Of a stretch of DNA of 64,000 nucleotides, positions 1 to 9,650 are shown one piece after another. The notes beneath the pieces were generated by a model. It searched no databases. It was not told where the DNA came from and saw nothing but the letters and a program-made list of their open reading frames with translations. The position numbers and the translations under genes were made by a program. The stretch's first letter is position 1. Each line of letters begins with the position of its first letter. Source of the DNA: Acidimicrobiales bacterium (lineage in GTDB: Bacteria > Actinomycetota > Acidimicrobiia > Acidimicrobiales > Poriferisodalaceae); contig JAWKIQ010000002.1 of the NCBI GenBank assembly GCA_041394185.1, positions 496,001 through 560,000 of the forward strand. Reading direction: 5' to 3'.

Positions 1-109
1 ATGCGCCGAGGCCATGCGCCGATATGGCGAGAGATACCGCGACCCCAAGCAGCGACCCGACCGCGTCGCTATAGAGATCACCGTCGACGCCGTCCTGGGC
101 CGAGCCTGA
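1..109 (+). CDS. 3' end of an unidentified gene, truncated by the window edge
   Basis: Reading frame 2 is open from the window edge to a TGA at 107-109, giving about 35 C-terminal residues with an Arg/Asp-rich stretch followed by a beta-strand-like RVAIEITVDAVLGRA. That ending resembles the last strand of PPOX-type split-barrel (F420 or flavin-binding) proteins, but the fragment is too short to assign. It converges on the nei gene with one base between the two stop codons. Identity is a guess; only the open frame and its stop are seen. Confidence 0.4.
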   Translation, partial: CAEAMRRYGERYRDPKQRPDRVAIEITVDAVLGRA

Positions 110-110
110 A

Positions 111-926
111 TCATTCCCCAGCAGCGTTGCCATGACCCAGAGCGGGGTCGGTGGTGGCGGGCTGACATCGGGGACACCAATACGAGACGCGCAACAGGTC
201 ATCGCCGTGTTCGACCGACGAGACCGTGGCGCGGCAACGAGGGCAGTCGCGCCCCCCACGGCCATATACAGCCAGTCCATTGCCGAGCGTTCGCCGTTTG
301 GCCCGGCCGAGGTTCTGGCGCAGCAGCCGCGACGCCCGCTGATACAGGCCCGATCGGGCTTGCTCGTCGAGGCTGTCGAGCCGGGCAAAGGGCGATACGC
401 GTTCGAACCACAGCGCTTCAGACTTGTAGACGTTGCCGATTCCGGCAGCGATCGCCTGATCGAGCAATACGTCGGCCATCTGGCGTGATCCGTCGGAGCG
501 TTCGAGGTTGACGGCAATCTGGTCGAAGTCGCAGTCGGGCAGACACAGGTCGGGGCCGATCCGCTGCCACGGCCTGAGCCCCGGCTCTTCGGGGTGATAA
601 AGGCCCACTGTTGGCGCCGAGAAGCACACCGCCACGGCGTCGGGCACCTGAACCAGCGCCCGCATGGCGCCAGGGCTGCGCCGCCAGCGTTCGCCGGCTT
701 TGTATAGGTGCCATACCCCGGTCATCTGAAGGTGTGTGTGCAACACGACACCGTCGTCGAAGGTGATCAGCAGGTGCTTGCCGCGAGCCTCGACCGCAGC
801 CACACCAACCCCCCTGCGAGGGCCCTTCTTGCGATTGCGGTGCACCCGCAGATCGGTGACCGGCTGACCGACCAGCACCGGCCGCAGGGTGTTCGCATGG
901 TTCCAGAGCGTGTCGCCCTCAGGCAC
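111..926 (-). CDS. nei: Endonuclease VIII-type DNA glycosylase/AP lyase (Nei2)
   Basis: Base-excision repair enzyme that removes oxidised bases and nicks the abasic site. I start it at a GTG (924-926) because the next residues are PEGDT; in the Fpg/Nei family the proline after the removed initiator is the catalytic nucleophile and the glutamate follows it. An upstream ATG at 965 would bury this proline. The C-terminus carries a zinc finger with two CPRC pairs about 25 residues apart. The product is 271 residues, normal for the family. The start overlaps the end of lhr by 8 bases. The lhr-nei pair matches the order known in mycobacteria, suggesting co-transcription. Confidence 0.93.
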   Translation of the reverse strand: MPEGDTLWNHANTLRPVLVGQPVTDLRVHRNRKKGPRRGVGVAAVEARGKHLLITFDDGVVLHTHLQMTGVWHLYKAGERWRRSPGAMRALVQVPDAVAVCFSAPTVGLYHPEEPGLRPWQRIGPDLCLPDCDFDQIAVNLERSDGSRQMADVLLDQAIAAGIGNVYKSEALWFERVSPFARLDSLDEQARSGLYQRASRLLRQNLGRAKRRTLGNGLAVYGRGGRDCPRCRATVSSVEHGDDLLRVSYWCPRCQPATTDPALGHGNAAGE

Positions 927-3900
927 GATAGGTGGGCCCTTTGTAGCCGGCCGAGAAGCCGGCATCGATCAGGGCTTGGGCCAAGGGAGAGCCGTGGGCC
1001 GGCTCGCCGTCGATCTTGGCGACCTCCAGCGACTTCAGCCGCCGAGTGTCGACCAGCGCCCGCAGTGGGTCTATCCACACATCGATGGACTCGATGGCTG
1101 ACTCGAAGGTTGCGAGCGACCTGCCGCCCCGCTCGACGAACACCACCGGCTGTCCGTCGACGACAACGAGATAGGCGCCGGCGGTTCGCGACGGGCGCCC
1201 TGGCGACTGTGGCCATGGCAGGGTGGCGCCGTAGGGCTGGGCAGGGTCTACCGCCGACAGCACGTCGACCTGTGGCAACTCGGCGGCCTCGCGAAACTCA
1301 CGCAGCCGGTCGACGGCGCCAGAAGCCGCGAACTGGGCCCCGCCCAGGCCTTCTACGAAATAACCCCGCTTGACCTGGCCACGCTCTTCCAGAGCCCGAA
1401 GCACCGGATACACGGCAGCGAACCCTCCGACCACGCCGTCGCCAAGCGCGCCTTCTCGGGTCAACACGCCGTGTCGCTCGATCAGCTGAAGGGCCCTGAG
1501 GTGGGCCCGTTCGGTCTCGGTGGCGGGTTGAGCGAACAGTGAAGAGGTGCGCGACCAACGCCCGGCGGCCGACGGCGGGCCAACACGGCGCAGCTGCCCG
1601 GGCCGCGGCCTGCCTCTGGAGCCCCTGGCGGCGCGACCCGGACGCGAAGACGTGGCCGAAAGCATGGCCCGAACCGGGGCCAAGGTGTCGTTGGTGATTT
1701 CGCCGGCCCAGACGAGGTCCCACAACGCCGCCAAGACCTCGGCCTCGTCGGCCACTCCTGAAGCGCTGAACAGCTCTGGCCAGAACGAGGCACCACGCTC
1801 GGCAAGGTGTGAACGCAGGGCTTCGTGGACCGCGCCCTCGGGCGGGTCGTTGGGTGGGTCGAGCAGCAGGTGGGCCTGCTCGCGAAAAGCCAAGCGGATA
1901 CGACCATCGGAAGATCCGAGGCCTCCTGCGCCGGCCCACACCACGACGCCCGACGAGATCAGCGAGTCGAGGTCGGCGGGGCGAAAGTCTGCGACCCTCG
2001 ATGCCAGAACGTCGTTCTCGAGAACCGAGGCCGGTATCGCTGCGCCCTGCAGTTGAACCAGGACGTCGACCAGTGCGTCGTGACCTCGCCGAGGCCGGTC
2101 GAGACCGTGCCACCGCGTGACAAACCTGGCCAAGGCATCGGGCGACACCGGCTCGACCTCGCGCCTGAGCGCAGCCAACGACCGCCGCCGCAACGACCGC
2201 AGCACGTCGACGTCGCACCACTCGCGTTCGCGACCATCGGGCCGGAACTCGCCCAGGGTCAGACGCCCGAGGGCTGCCACCCGTGCGATCGCCTCACGGG
2301 CGCGGTCGATGGGCACGCCCAGACGACGAGCCGGTTCGCCGGCCAAGAAAGGCCCGTGGGTGCGGGCCCATCTGGCGACCAGATCACCGAGAGGATCAGC
2401 CACCGACTCTGTGAATGCGCCCGGCAGGCCCACCGGCAGCGCACAACCGATGGCGTCGCGGTAGCGGCCGGCGTCTTCGCCGAGGATGTACCTGGTGTCG
2501 CCGGCGATCGAGACCTCGACGATGCGGCGCTGCTGCAGCAGGTCTTCCACGGCACGCGAGGGCTCGAACGCACACCGGGCGGCGAGTTCGGCGAGGGTCA
2601 GATCGCCAAGCACCCTCAACAGGTCGGTCAACTCGTCGGCGTCGCGCGCCTTGCGATCGTCGACCAGGCGTTGCAGCTCGAGCTCGAGATCGGCGAGGAC
2701 ACCCGGATCGATCAGCTCGCGCAGCTCTTCGGCACCGAGAAGGTCGCGCAGCAGATCGCGATCGAGCGCCAAGGCGGTTGCCCGGCGCTCGGCCAACGGA
2801 GCGTCGCCGTCGTACATGAAGGTGGCGATCCAGTTGAACAGCAGCGACTGGGCCATGGGCGACGCTTGCTCGGTGTCGACCGGCACCAGGCGAACCTTGC
2901 GCCGGTGGATGTCGGTCAGAAGGTCGCGCAGGGCCGGCACGTCGAAGACCTCTTGCAAGCATTCGCGCGATGCTTCGAGAAGCATGGGAAAGCCGGGATA
3001 TCTGGCGGCGACCTGCAGCAGGTTGGCGGCGCGTTGACGCTGTTGCCACAAGGGCGTGCGCTGGCCCGGCCGACGTCGGGGCAACAACAGGGCTCGGCCC
3101 GCGATCTCGCGGAACCTCGAAGCGAACATGGCCGTGCCTGGCAGCTGGGCCACGATGAGGTCTTCGATCTCGTCTGGGTCGAGCATCAGGTCTTCGAGAG
3201 GAAGCCGGTCTTGAGACTCGGGGAGCCGCAAGACGATGCCGTCGTCTGTCCACATGGTGTCGACCGGCATGTCGAAGCGCTCTTCGAGGCGAGACTGAAC
3301 GGCGATGGCCCACGGGGCATGAACCCGAGCACCGAAGGGGGTCAACACGCAGACCCGCCAATCGCCGATCTCGTCGCGGAACCGTTCGACGACGATGGTG
3401 CGATCGTCTGGGACCACACCGGTGGCACCGCGTTGTTCGGACAGGAAACGCAGCAGATTCAGGGCAGAACGCCGATCGAGGTCGCTGCGTTGGGTCAGGG
3501 CGGCCAGGGTTGCGTCGAGCTCGCCTGCGGCCGCAGCCGCCTCGACATCGGTGGGCAAGCCGTCGAGAAGGCCCCTCGAGTATGCGCCGATTGCCTGCCC
3601 CAGTTCGAGTGGACGACCCGGGCCGTCGCCGTGCCAGAACGGCATCTTTCCCGGCTGCCCAGGTGCGGGGCTGACGACCACGCGGTCTGGGGTTATCTCC
3701 TCGATTCGCCACGAGCTGGCACCCAGCAGGAACACCTCGCCGACACGGCTCTCGTACACCATCTCCTCGTCGAGCTCGCCGACCCGGCGGCCATCGACCG
3801 AGAACACCCCGTACAGGCCCCTGTCGGGGATGGTGCCGGCATTGGTCACCGCGAGCCGACCGGCGCCCTGCCGAGCGCGAACCACCCCGGCCACACGATC

Positions 3901-5403
3901 CCACACGATGCGCGGCCGCAGTTCGGCAAAGTCGTCGCTGGGATAGCGACCAGACAACATGTCGAGCACCGACTCGAAGACCTCGTCGGTCAGTTCGTGG
4001 TACGGGGCCGCACCTCTGACCAGGCTCAGCAGTTCGTCGGTGCGCCTGTCTTCCATCGCACAGATGGCGACGATCTGTTGGGCCAACACGTCCAGCGGGT
4101 TGCGGGGATAATGGGTGCGCTCGATCAGCCCGCCCTTCATCCGCTCGACGACCACTGCGGCCTCGAGCAGATCGGCCCGGTGCTTGGGGAAGACCTTGCC
4201 CCGGCTGGGAGAACCGACCTGGTGACCCGCCCGACCGATGCGCTGCAGACCCGACGACACCGAGCCTGGAGACTCGACCTGGATGACCAGGTCGACGGCA
4301 CCCATGTCGATGCCCAACTCGAGCGAGCTGGTAGCCACCAGAGCGCGCAGCCTGCCGGCCTTCAGTTCGTCTTCGATCTGCAGGCGCTGTTCGCGGCTGA
4401 GTGAGCCGTGGTGCGCCTTGACCAACTCCTCGCCCTCGGCCACCGACGAACCCTCATAGGTGTCGCCGCGGTTCTGCCCCGACAGGTGCAGCTCGTTCAG
4501 CCTGCTGGCCAAGCGCTCTGCCAGGCGTCTGGCGTTGACGAAGATGATGGTGGAACGATGCTCGAGAATCAGCTCCAGAAGCCGAGGATGGATCGAAGGC
4601 CATATCGAGTTCTGGGGCGAAGACGCGTCGAGGTCGGCTCCCCTGGCGGGTTCGGCCATGTCGTCGACCGGTACGATCACCTCGATATCGAGCTCCTTGG
4701 TCGACCCGACGTCGACCACGGCAACATCGCGGGCGGCGCCGGCCTGGAACCCGGCCAGAAACCGCGCAATCTCGTCCAGGGGACGTTGTGTGGCAGACAG
4801 CCCGATGCGCTGTGGCGGGCGGGCCGAGATCTCGTCGAGGCGCTCGAGCGACAGCGCCAAGTGAGAGCCACGTTTGGTTGCCGCGACCGAGTGGATCTCG
4901 TCGATGATGACGTACTCGACACTGCGCAGTGTCTCGCGCGCCTTGGAGGTCAGCATCAGGAACAGCGACTCGGGCGTGGTGATGAGGATGTCGGGCGGCC
5001 GGGTGACCAGCCGACGGCGTTCGTCGGGCGGGGTGTCGCCGGTGCGCACACCAACCGTCGGCTCGTGCACCACGGCGCCGGAACGCTCGGCAGCCAGGGC
5101 GATGCCGCGCAGCGGAGACCGCAGGTTCTTCTCGACGTCGACCGCCAAGGCCCTCAGCGGTGAGATGTAAAGCACCCGGCACCTTTGAGACTTGTCGGGC
5201 ACCGGGTCGGTCATGATGCGGTCGATGGCCCACAAGAACGCGGCAAGCGTCTTACCCGAACCCGTGGGAGCCAGAATCAGCGAATGGCGGCCTCGGGAGA
5301 TGGCGTCCCAACCCTGGATCTGGGCGTCGGTGGGGGCCCTGAAGGTGGTGTCGAACCACTCGCGGACAACCGGCGAGAACCGTTCGAGGACCTGCTGAGA
5401 CAC
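919..5403 (-). CDS. lhr: Lhr-type superfamily 2 ATP-dependent DNA helicase
   Basis: Large 3'-5' helicase (1494 residues, full Lhr length) linked to DNA repair. Visible motifs: a Q-like motif near residue 21, Walker A APTGSGKT at 45-52, DEIH box at 168-171, SAT at 203-205, and the motif VI region QRIGRAGHQVG near 400. The long C-terminal part, with winged-helix and Lhr-C domains, ends in FSAGYKGPTYRA. The protein is read from an ATG at 5403. It overlaps nei downstream, so the two probably form a repair operon. Very long antisense frames lie opposite this gene; they reflect GC-rich codon use and are not genes. Confidence 0.96.
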   Translation of the reverse strand: MSQQVLERFSPVVREWFDTTFRAPTDAQIQGWDAISRGRHSLILAPTGSGKTLAAFLWAIDRIMTDPVPDKSQRCRVLYISPLRALAVDVEKNLRSPLRGIALAAERSGAVVHEPTVGVRTGDTPPDERRRLVTRPPDILITTPESLFLMLTSKARETLRSVEYVIIDEIHSVAATKRGSHLALSLERLDEISARPPQRIGLSATQRPLDEIARFLAGFQAGAARDVAVVDVGSTKELDIEVIVPVDDMAEPARGADLDASSPQNSIWPSIHPRLLELILEHRSTIIFVNARRLAERLASRLNELHLSGQNRGDTYEGSSVAEGEELVKAHHGSLSREQRLQIEDELKAGRLRALVATSSLELGIDMGAVDLVIQVESPGSVSSGLQRIGRAGHQVGSPSRGKVFPKHRADLLEAAVVVERMKGGLIERTHYPRNPLDVLAQQIVAICAMEDRRTDELLSLVRGAAPYHELTDEVFESVLDMLSGRYPSDDFAELRPRIVWDRVAGVVRARQGAGRLAVTNAGTIPDRGLYGVFSVDGRRVGELDEEMVYESRVGEVFLLGASSWRIEEITPDRVVVSPAPGQPGKMPFWHGDGPGRPLELGQAIGAYSRGLLDGLPTDVEAAAAAGELDATLAALTQRSDLDRRSALNLLRFLSEQRGATGVVPDDRTIVVERFRDEIGDWRVCVLTPFGARVHAPWAIAVQSRLEERFDMPVDTMWTDDGIVLRLPESQDRLPLEDLMLDPDEIEDLIVAQLPGTAMFASRFREIAGRALLLPRRRPGQRTPLWQQRQRAANLLQVAARYPGFPMLLEASRECLQEVFDVPALRDLLTDIHRRKVRLVPVDTEQASPMAQSLLFNWIATFMYDGDAPLAERRATALALDRDLLRDLLGAEELRELIDPGVLADLELELQRLVDDRKARDADELTDLLRVLGDLTLAELAARCAFEPSRAVEDLLQQRRIVEVSIAGDTRYILGEDAGRYRDAIGCALPVGLPGAFTESVADPLGDLVARWARTHGPFLAGEPARRLGVPIDRAREAIARVAALGRLTLGEFRPDGREREWCDVDVLRSLRRRSLAALRREVEPVSPDALARFVTRWHGLDRPRRGHDALVDVLVQLQGAAIPASVLENDVLASRVADFRPADLDSLISSGVVVWAGAGGLGSSDGRIRLAFREQAHLLLDPPNDPPEGAVHEALRSHLAERGASFWPELFSASGVADEAEVLAALWDLVWAGEITNDTLAPVRAMLSATSSRPGRAARGSRGRPRPGQLRRVGPPSAAGRWSRTSSLFAQPATETERAHLRALQLIERHGVLTREGALGDGVVGGFAAVYPVLRALEERGQVKRGYFVEGLGGAQFAASGAVDRLREFREAAELPQVDVLSAVDPAQPYGATLPWPQSPGRPSRTAGAYLVVVDGQPVVFVERGGRSLATFESAIESIDVWIDPLRALVDTRRLKSLEVAKIDGEPAHGSPLAQALIDAGFSAGYKGPTYRA

Positions 5404-5460
5404 CCGCTCAGCCTATTGATGCGCTGGGACATCGAGCAGCCGGGCCGCTGCGGCAGGCGC

Positions 5461-6480
5461 TCAGCCCACCCGCGCCTTCAGTTCGGCCTCGAGCATTGCG
5501 TAGTCGTCTCGGGTGGTCGCCAGCCCGAAGCCGTTGCCGAGTTGGGTCTTGGTGGTGTTGCCGTCGAGATCGGTGACGGTCAATAGCCAAACAGTGGTGC
5601 GCGTGTGGGTTTCGGCAGTGATATTCGTCTGGACGCTCGAGTCGACGGTTACCGAAGCGACCTGCTGGGTGGGGATGCTGACAGGCTTGGCCCTGGCAGA
5701 ACGCTGAATCACCAGCTGGCCGTCGGCCACAGCCACACGGGTGCCGCGCCCGACGCGATACAGCCAGTCGATGACCGCCCAGAACCCGACGATGAGCCCG
5801 GGCACGACCGTGACCGACAGGATCACACCTACGGTGCCCGAGTCGCGTTCGGAGATGCCGGCATAAACGGCCACAGCCAGTGCTGCGCCGAGCATGAAGA
5901 AGCGAATCCGTTTCCGGTTGCGTTCGGCCTTGGGGCTGACGCGGGGACTCCACTCGAAATCGCCCGCCTCGATGCCTGTCGCCCTGGGTTCGGGCGCAGG
6001 AAACCCCTGCATCAGGGTCGCCGAACGCTTGGCCAGGCCCAGCTGAGAGTTCAGCTGTTGCTCCAGGTCGGCGGCGGTCGCCTCGTCGACGTTGATCCAG
6101 CCCTGATATGCGGGTATCGACCGCGTGACGGCCTTGCCGGCCCCCAGGGCCTCGACGCTCCAACGGCCTCCGCCGGTCGATGAGCGATGACGAACCTTGA
6201 CTTCGGTTATTTCTGCGACCGCCATGCTGCGCGCCTGTCTGCCATCGTCGATGGTCAGCGATCCGTCGGCGATGGTCACCGAAAACCGCCGGGTGCGCGA
6301 GTTCTCCGCCAGGCCCAGCAGGTAGATGCCAAACGTCATGACCCCGATGATGATCAGGGTTCTTTCGCCGAATGTGATGCCAAGACCGACCATGGCGACA
6401 ACGGCCGCGGGCATTCCGATGTTGAACAGCATCCGCTTTCGGGGATCACCGAATTCGGGGGGCAGGGTCCACGTCCACAC
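5461..6480 (-). CDS. Membrane protein with two tandem TM-hairpin plus PH-like halves
   Basis: 339 residues with an internal duplication pattern: a pair of membrane helices (about 19-57) followed by a soluble beta-rich segment, then a second pair (about 172-217) followed by another. The layout resembles bacterial PH-domain (YdbT/YdbS-like) membrane proteins, but I cannot name the family securely. The GTG start at 6478-6480 is preceded by AAGGA seven bases upstream; longer reading upstream would run into the divergent VOC gene and gives low-complexity Arg/Pro residues. Function unknown. Confidence 0.75.
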   Translation of the reverse strand: MWTWTLPPEFGDPRKRMLFNIGMPAAVVAMVGLGITFGERTLIIIGVMTFGIYLLGLAENSRTRRFSVTIADGSLTIDDGRQARSMAVAEITEVKVRHRSSTGGGRWSVEALGAGKAVTRSIPAYQGWINVDEATAADLEQQLNSQLGLAKRSATLMQGFPAPEPRATGIEAGDFEWSPRVSPKAERNRKRIRFFMLGAALAVAVYAGISERDSGTVGVILSVTVVPGLIVGFWAVIDWLYRVGRGTRVAVADGQLVIQRSARAKPVSIPTQQVASVTVDSSVQTNITAETHTRTTVWLLTVTDLDGNTTKTQLGNGFGLATTRDDYAMLEAELKARVG

Positions 6481-6560
6481 AAGGCTGTCCTTAGTCGAGG
6501 GCTGTTCAGGGCGCGAGCAGATTCCATCACGTTGGAACGTTTCGTGCACGAACCGCGAAG

Positions 6561-7388
6561 ATGTTGCCCATGGCGCCACCCAACCTGAAGACCACAGATC
6601 TCGACCACGTCGCCGTGGCCTCCGAGAGCGGATGGGACAACCTGTGGCGCTACGCGGGAGACCTTGGCGGCCGCTGGGCCGGCGGGATGATCTCGGTGGG
6701 GTTCCATTTCTGCCAGGTGGCGTTCGCAAACGACGTTCGCATCGAGATCCTCGAGCCTCGCAACGTCGAGGAGTTCGACTTCCTGCGACGGTTCCTCGAT
6801 CGCAACGGTCCTGGCCCCCATCACATCACCTTCAAGGTCGCCGATCTGGATGAGGCGATCGCCACCGCGCGCGGTGCCGGCTACCAGGTCGTGGGCGAGA
6901 ACCGCGAGAACGAGGACTGGCAGGAGGCATTCCTGCATCCCAAGTCGTCGCACGGAATCGTCATCCAGCTGGCGTACCAGGGCTCGAACGCCGACGGCGT
7001 TCCGGGTGCGGTCGACCCCGAGGTGCACCCGGCTGGGCGTTCGCGCGCTACGGCTGCGCTCGAGCGCATTGTGCACCTCGTCGCAGACCTGGGCTCGGCG
7101 ACCACGATGTTCGTCGACGTTCTGGGCGGCGCGGTCGTCGACGAGGGCAGCGAAACGCTGGGCGAGTATCGAGAGCTGGCATGGCCCGGGCCTGCGCGAC
7201 TGCGCCTGGTGCGGCCCACCGAGCGCTCTGCAGTGGAGTGGATGGGCGGCCGCACAGGGCGACTTCACCACCTCAGGTTCAGCCAGACCACAGGTATCGA
7301 CGTCGTGCACAGTGTTACGACGCCAGATGGTCTACGAACCGTGCGCCCCGAAGACAACAACGGCGTGAGGCTCGTCCTCGCGCCCTGA
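6561..7388 (+). CDS. VOC (glyoxalase/bleomycin-resistance fold) protein with two modules
   Basis: 275 residues. The first module runs from DLDHVAVAS through GPHHITFKV to a late glutamate/His-rich stretch (SSHGIVIQL), the beta-alpha-beta-beta-beta pattern of VOC enzymes such as methylmalonyl-CoA epimerase and dioxygenases. A second, weaker module begins at LERIVHLVADLGSA and ends RLHHLRFS. The substrate cannot be read from sequence. The start could be ATG 6561 or ATG 6570. The gene is divergent from the duplicated membrane protein and converges on the helD-like gene. Its last codons are duplicated immediately downstream (see the repeat at 7363-7419). Confidence 0.85.
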   Translation: MLPMAPPNLKTTDLDHVAVASESGWDNLWRYAGDLGGRWAGGMISVGFHFCQVAFANDVRIEILEPRNVEEFDFLRRFLDRNGPGPHHITFKVADLDEAIATARGAGYQVVGENRENEDWQEAFLHPKSSHGIVIQLAYQGSNADGVPGAVDPEVHPAGRSRATAALERIVHLVADLGSATTMFVDVLGGAVVDEGSETLGEYRELAWPGPARLRLVRPTERSAVEWMGGRTGRLHHLRFSQTTGIDVVHSVTTPDGLRTVRPEDNNGVRLVLAP

Positions 7389-7419
7389 CAGCCCAGCGTG
7401 AGGCTGGTCCTCGCGCCCT
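7363..7419. repeat. Two tandem copies of a 24-bp imperfect hairpin at a convergent gene end
   Basis: The 24 bases at 7363-7386 (the last codons of the VOC gene) recur at 7396-7419 with one mismatch, 33 bases apart. Each copy can fold: arms GCGTGAGG and CCTCGCGC pair with one mismatch around a five-base loop. The second copy stays in frame with the first gene and runs into the stop codon of the opposing helD-like gene at 7418-7420. It probably acts as a bidirectional transcription terminator. Confidence 0.6.
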
Positions 7420-9525
7420 AGCCTGCCGATGCCAGAGGCCCCGGCAGGTCTTCGGAGTAGACCACCGCAAGGCGCTTGGTAGAGCGGGTCAGCGCCACAT
7501 AGAGGGCCCTCAGGCCCTGGGGTTCCTCGGCCACGATTCGGCTCGGTTCGACGACCACCGAACCGTCCAGTTCGAGGCCCTTGACCAGGGTGACGGGCAC
7601 CAGCGCCAGTTCGGGGTGCAGCTGTCCGGTGACGTTGCGCGATGCGTTGGTGGCCCGTCCGTATTCGATGCCCGTCGCTTCGAGCCTGCGGTCGAGTTCG
7701 TCGATCAGCGAATCGGGGGCGATGATCGCCACGCTGCCACCGTCGAGTACGGACAGCTCGTCTCGTGCGGCCGATATGGCCGCGTCCAGCACCGACGCTG
7801 GGCCGACCCGAATCATCGCCGGTGGCGCGCCCTTGTCGCGCACCGCGACGGGAGGTGTCAGGTCGGGTGCAGCAACCGCCAGAACACGCAGCGCCAGCTC
7901 GAGGTTTGGGGCAGGGATGCGATAGCTGAGGGTCAGCTCGCGCACCCGCGGTTCGCGGCGACCCAGCGGCAGCAACGAAAGCACCTCGTCCCAGCTCGAT
8001 GCGGCACCAGGCGCTGTGGCCTGGGCGATGTCGCCGACGATGGTGAACGATCCGTTGAGCGAACGGCGGGCGACCATACGCAGCGCCATCGGGCTGTGAT
8101 CTTGAGCCTCGTCGATGACGATGTGGCCGTAGGTCCTGACCTCCTCGGCGTCCTTGTTGGCGGGCAGGCTGCCCAGGCGTTCGTGAGCCTCGTCGAGCAA
8201 GGGCACGTCGGCGTCTGCCCACACATAGTCGGCGAGTTGGTCGCCCCGCTGTCGGTGCAACTCGGCGACAGCCGCGTCAAGTTCGATTTCGTCGAGGCGA
8301 CCGAAGCCCGCCTTCAGCGCAGACCTCAGCAAGGCCTTCGAGCCGAAAAGGTCGCGCAGCAGCTGGTGCGGTGTGAGAACGGGCCACATCCACTCGAGAG
8401 CGGCGCGCAACTCGTTGTTGGAGTGCAGCCTCGCCCTGACGATGTCGGGGTCGGGCAGCGACCGATGGCTCTGGGCGAGAGCGCGGTAGACCTCTGACTC
8501 GACATACGCGCGGGCTCGGTTGTGGTTGCGGAACCGGCGACGGGCGTCCGAGACGATGGCCCCCGACTGCTGGACCGACAGGCGCAGTCGAACCAGGCCG
8601 AACGGAACCACCAGGGGCCGGCGCAGCTTTCGCTGACGGTCGCGCACGGCTCGCCTGACCACCTCGATCATGGCCAGGTCGCCCTTGATGCGAGCCTGTC
8701 CCGGGCGGTCGGCCAACCTGACCCGGGTGTCGGGGAAGATGTCGGCCACCAGGTCGGCGAGAACCGATAGGTGCACGCCCGCCTCGCCCAGCGATGGCAG
8801 AACCCTTTCGATATATCGCAGGAACAGTCGGTTCGGCCCCAGCACCAGAACCCCTGGCCCTCGAGTGGGAATCGGTGCGTATAGAGCAGGTAGGCGGCCC
8901 GGTGAAGAGCCACCACCGTCTTGCCGGTTCCGGGGCCACCCTGAACGATCACCACGCCCTTCAACTCGTCGCGGATGATCTCGTCTTGTTCGCCCTGGAT
9001 CGTGGCCACGATGTCGCGCAGCTGGCCGGTGCGGTTCTGTTCGAGCGCAGCCAACAATGCGCCATGACCCTGGTAGGTGTCGTCGAGGCGATCGAGGTCG
9101 AACAGCTCGTCTTCGAGATCGAGCAGTTGGCGACCGCGGCACACGAAGTGCCTGCGCAGAACCAGGCCCATGGGGTCGCGGCCGGTCGCGCGGTAGAACG
9201 GTTCGGCGACCGGAGCCCTCCAGTCGACCACCACCGGTTCCTGGTGCTCGTCGGCGACCGCCAGACGGCCTATGTGGAAGACCTCGTCGTCGGTGGTGTC
9301 GACACGCCCGAAGACCAGCGAGGCCGAGCCGAGCTCGAGCTGACTGAGTCGGGTGTGAATGCTCTCTTCGATGACATCACGCTCGTAGCGCGCCTGTGTG
9401 GTGCCGCCCCGGCCGACCTCGACCATGTTGCGCAGACGGGTCGCGCGGGCGCGCGCCGTCTCGAGGCACTCGTAGGCGTGATCGATGTAGGCCTGTTCGG
9501 CGGCCAGTTCCGGATGTTCGCTCAC
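7418..9525 (-). pseudogene. helD: HelD-like UvrD/Rep-family ATPase split by a one-base frameshift
   Basis: Two overlapping frames together make one complete protein of about 702 residues. The upstream part has the N-terminal coiled region, a VVVDWRAPVAEPFYRA segment and Walker A GGPGTGKTVVALHRAAYLLY, the HelD signature. The downstream part continues GVLVLGPNRLFLRYIERVLP through VIDEAQDHSPMALR (Walker B), the GDIAQ motif and C-terminal ALYVALTRSTKRL. The frame changes at a C run (8851-8854 on the plus strand); one extra base there restores a single frame. HelD proteins release RNA polymerase from stalled complexes and may confer rifamycin tolerance. The likely start is GTG 9523-9525; GTG at 9585 is an alternative. 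It is either a sequencing indel or a recent inactivation; the rest shows no decay. Confidence 0.85.
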
Positions 9526-9650
9526 TCGCCAGTAAGTCCAAAGAGGGGAATCATCAAGGCTATCCACTCCGCAACGGCTCAACACCTGTGAACCGTTCGA
9601 CCCGACACAGAGGTAGCGTCATCTGTTCGAGACGATCAGGAAGAACGCCG

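Noticed and set aside
1825..4404. 859-codon open frame on the plus strand opposite lhr
   Set aside because: GC-rich codon usage creates long antisense frames; the translation has no recognisable domain and lhr on the other strand is unambiguous.
8668..9142. Programmed -1 frameshift in the helD-like gene
   Set aside because: No slippery heptamer with a downstream pseudoknot is evident; a simple one-base loss at the C run explains both frames.
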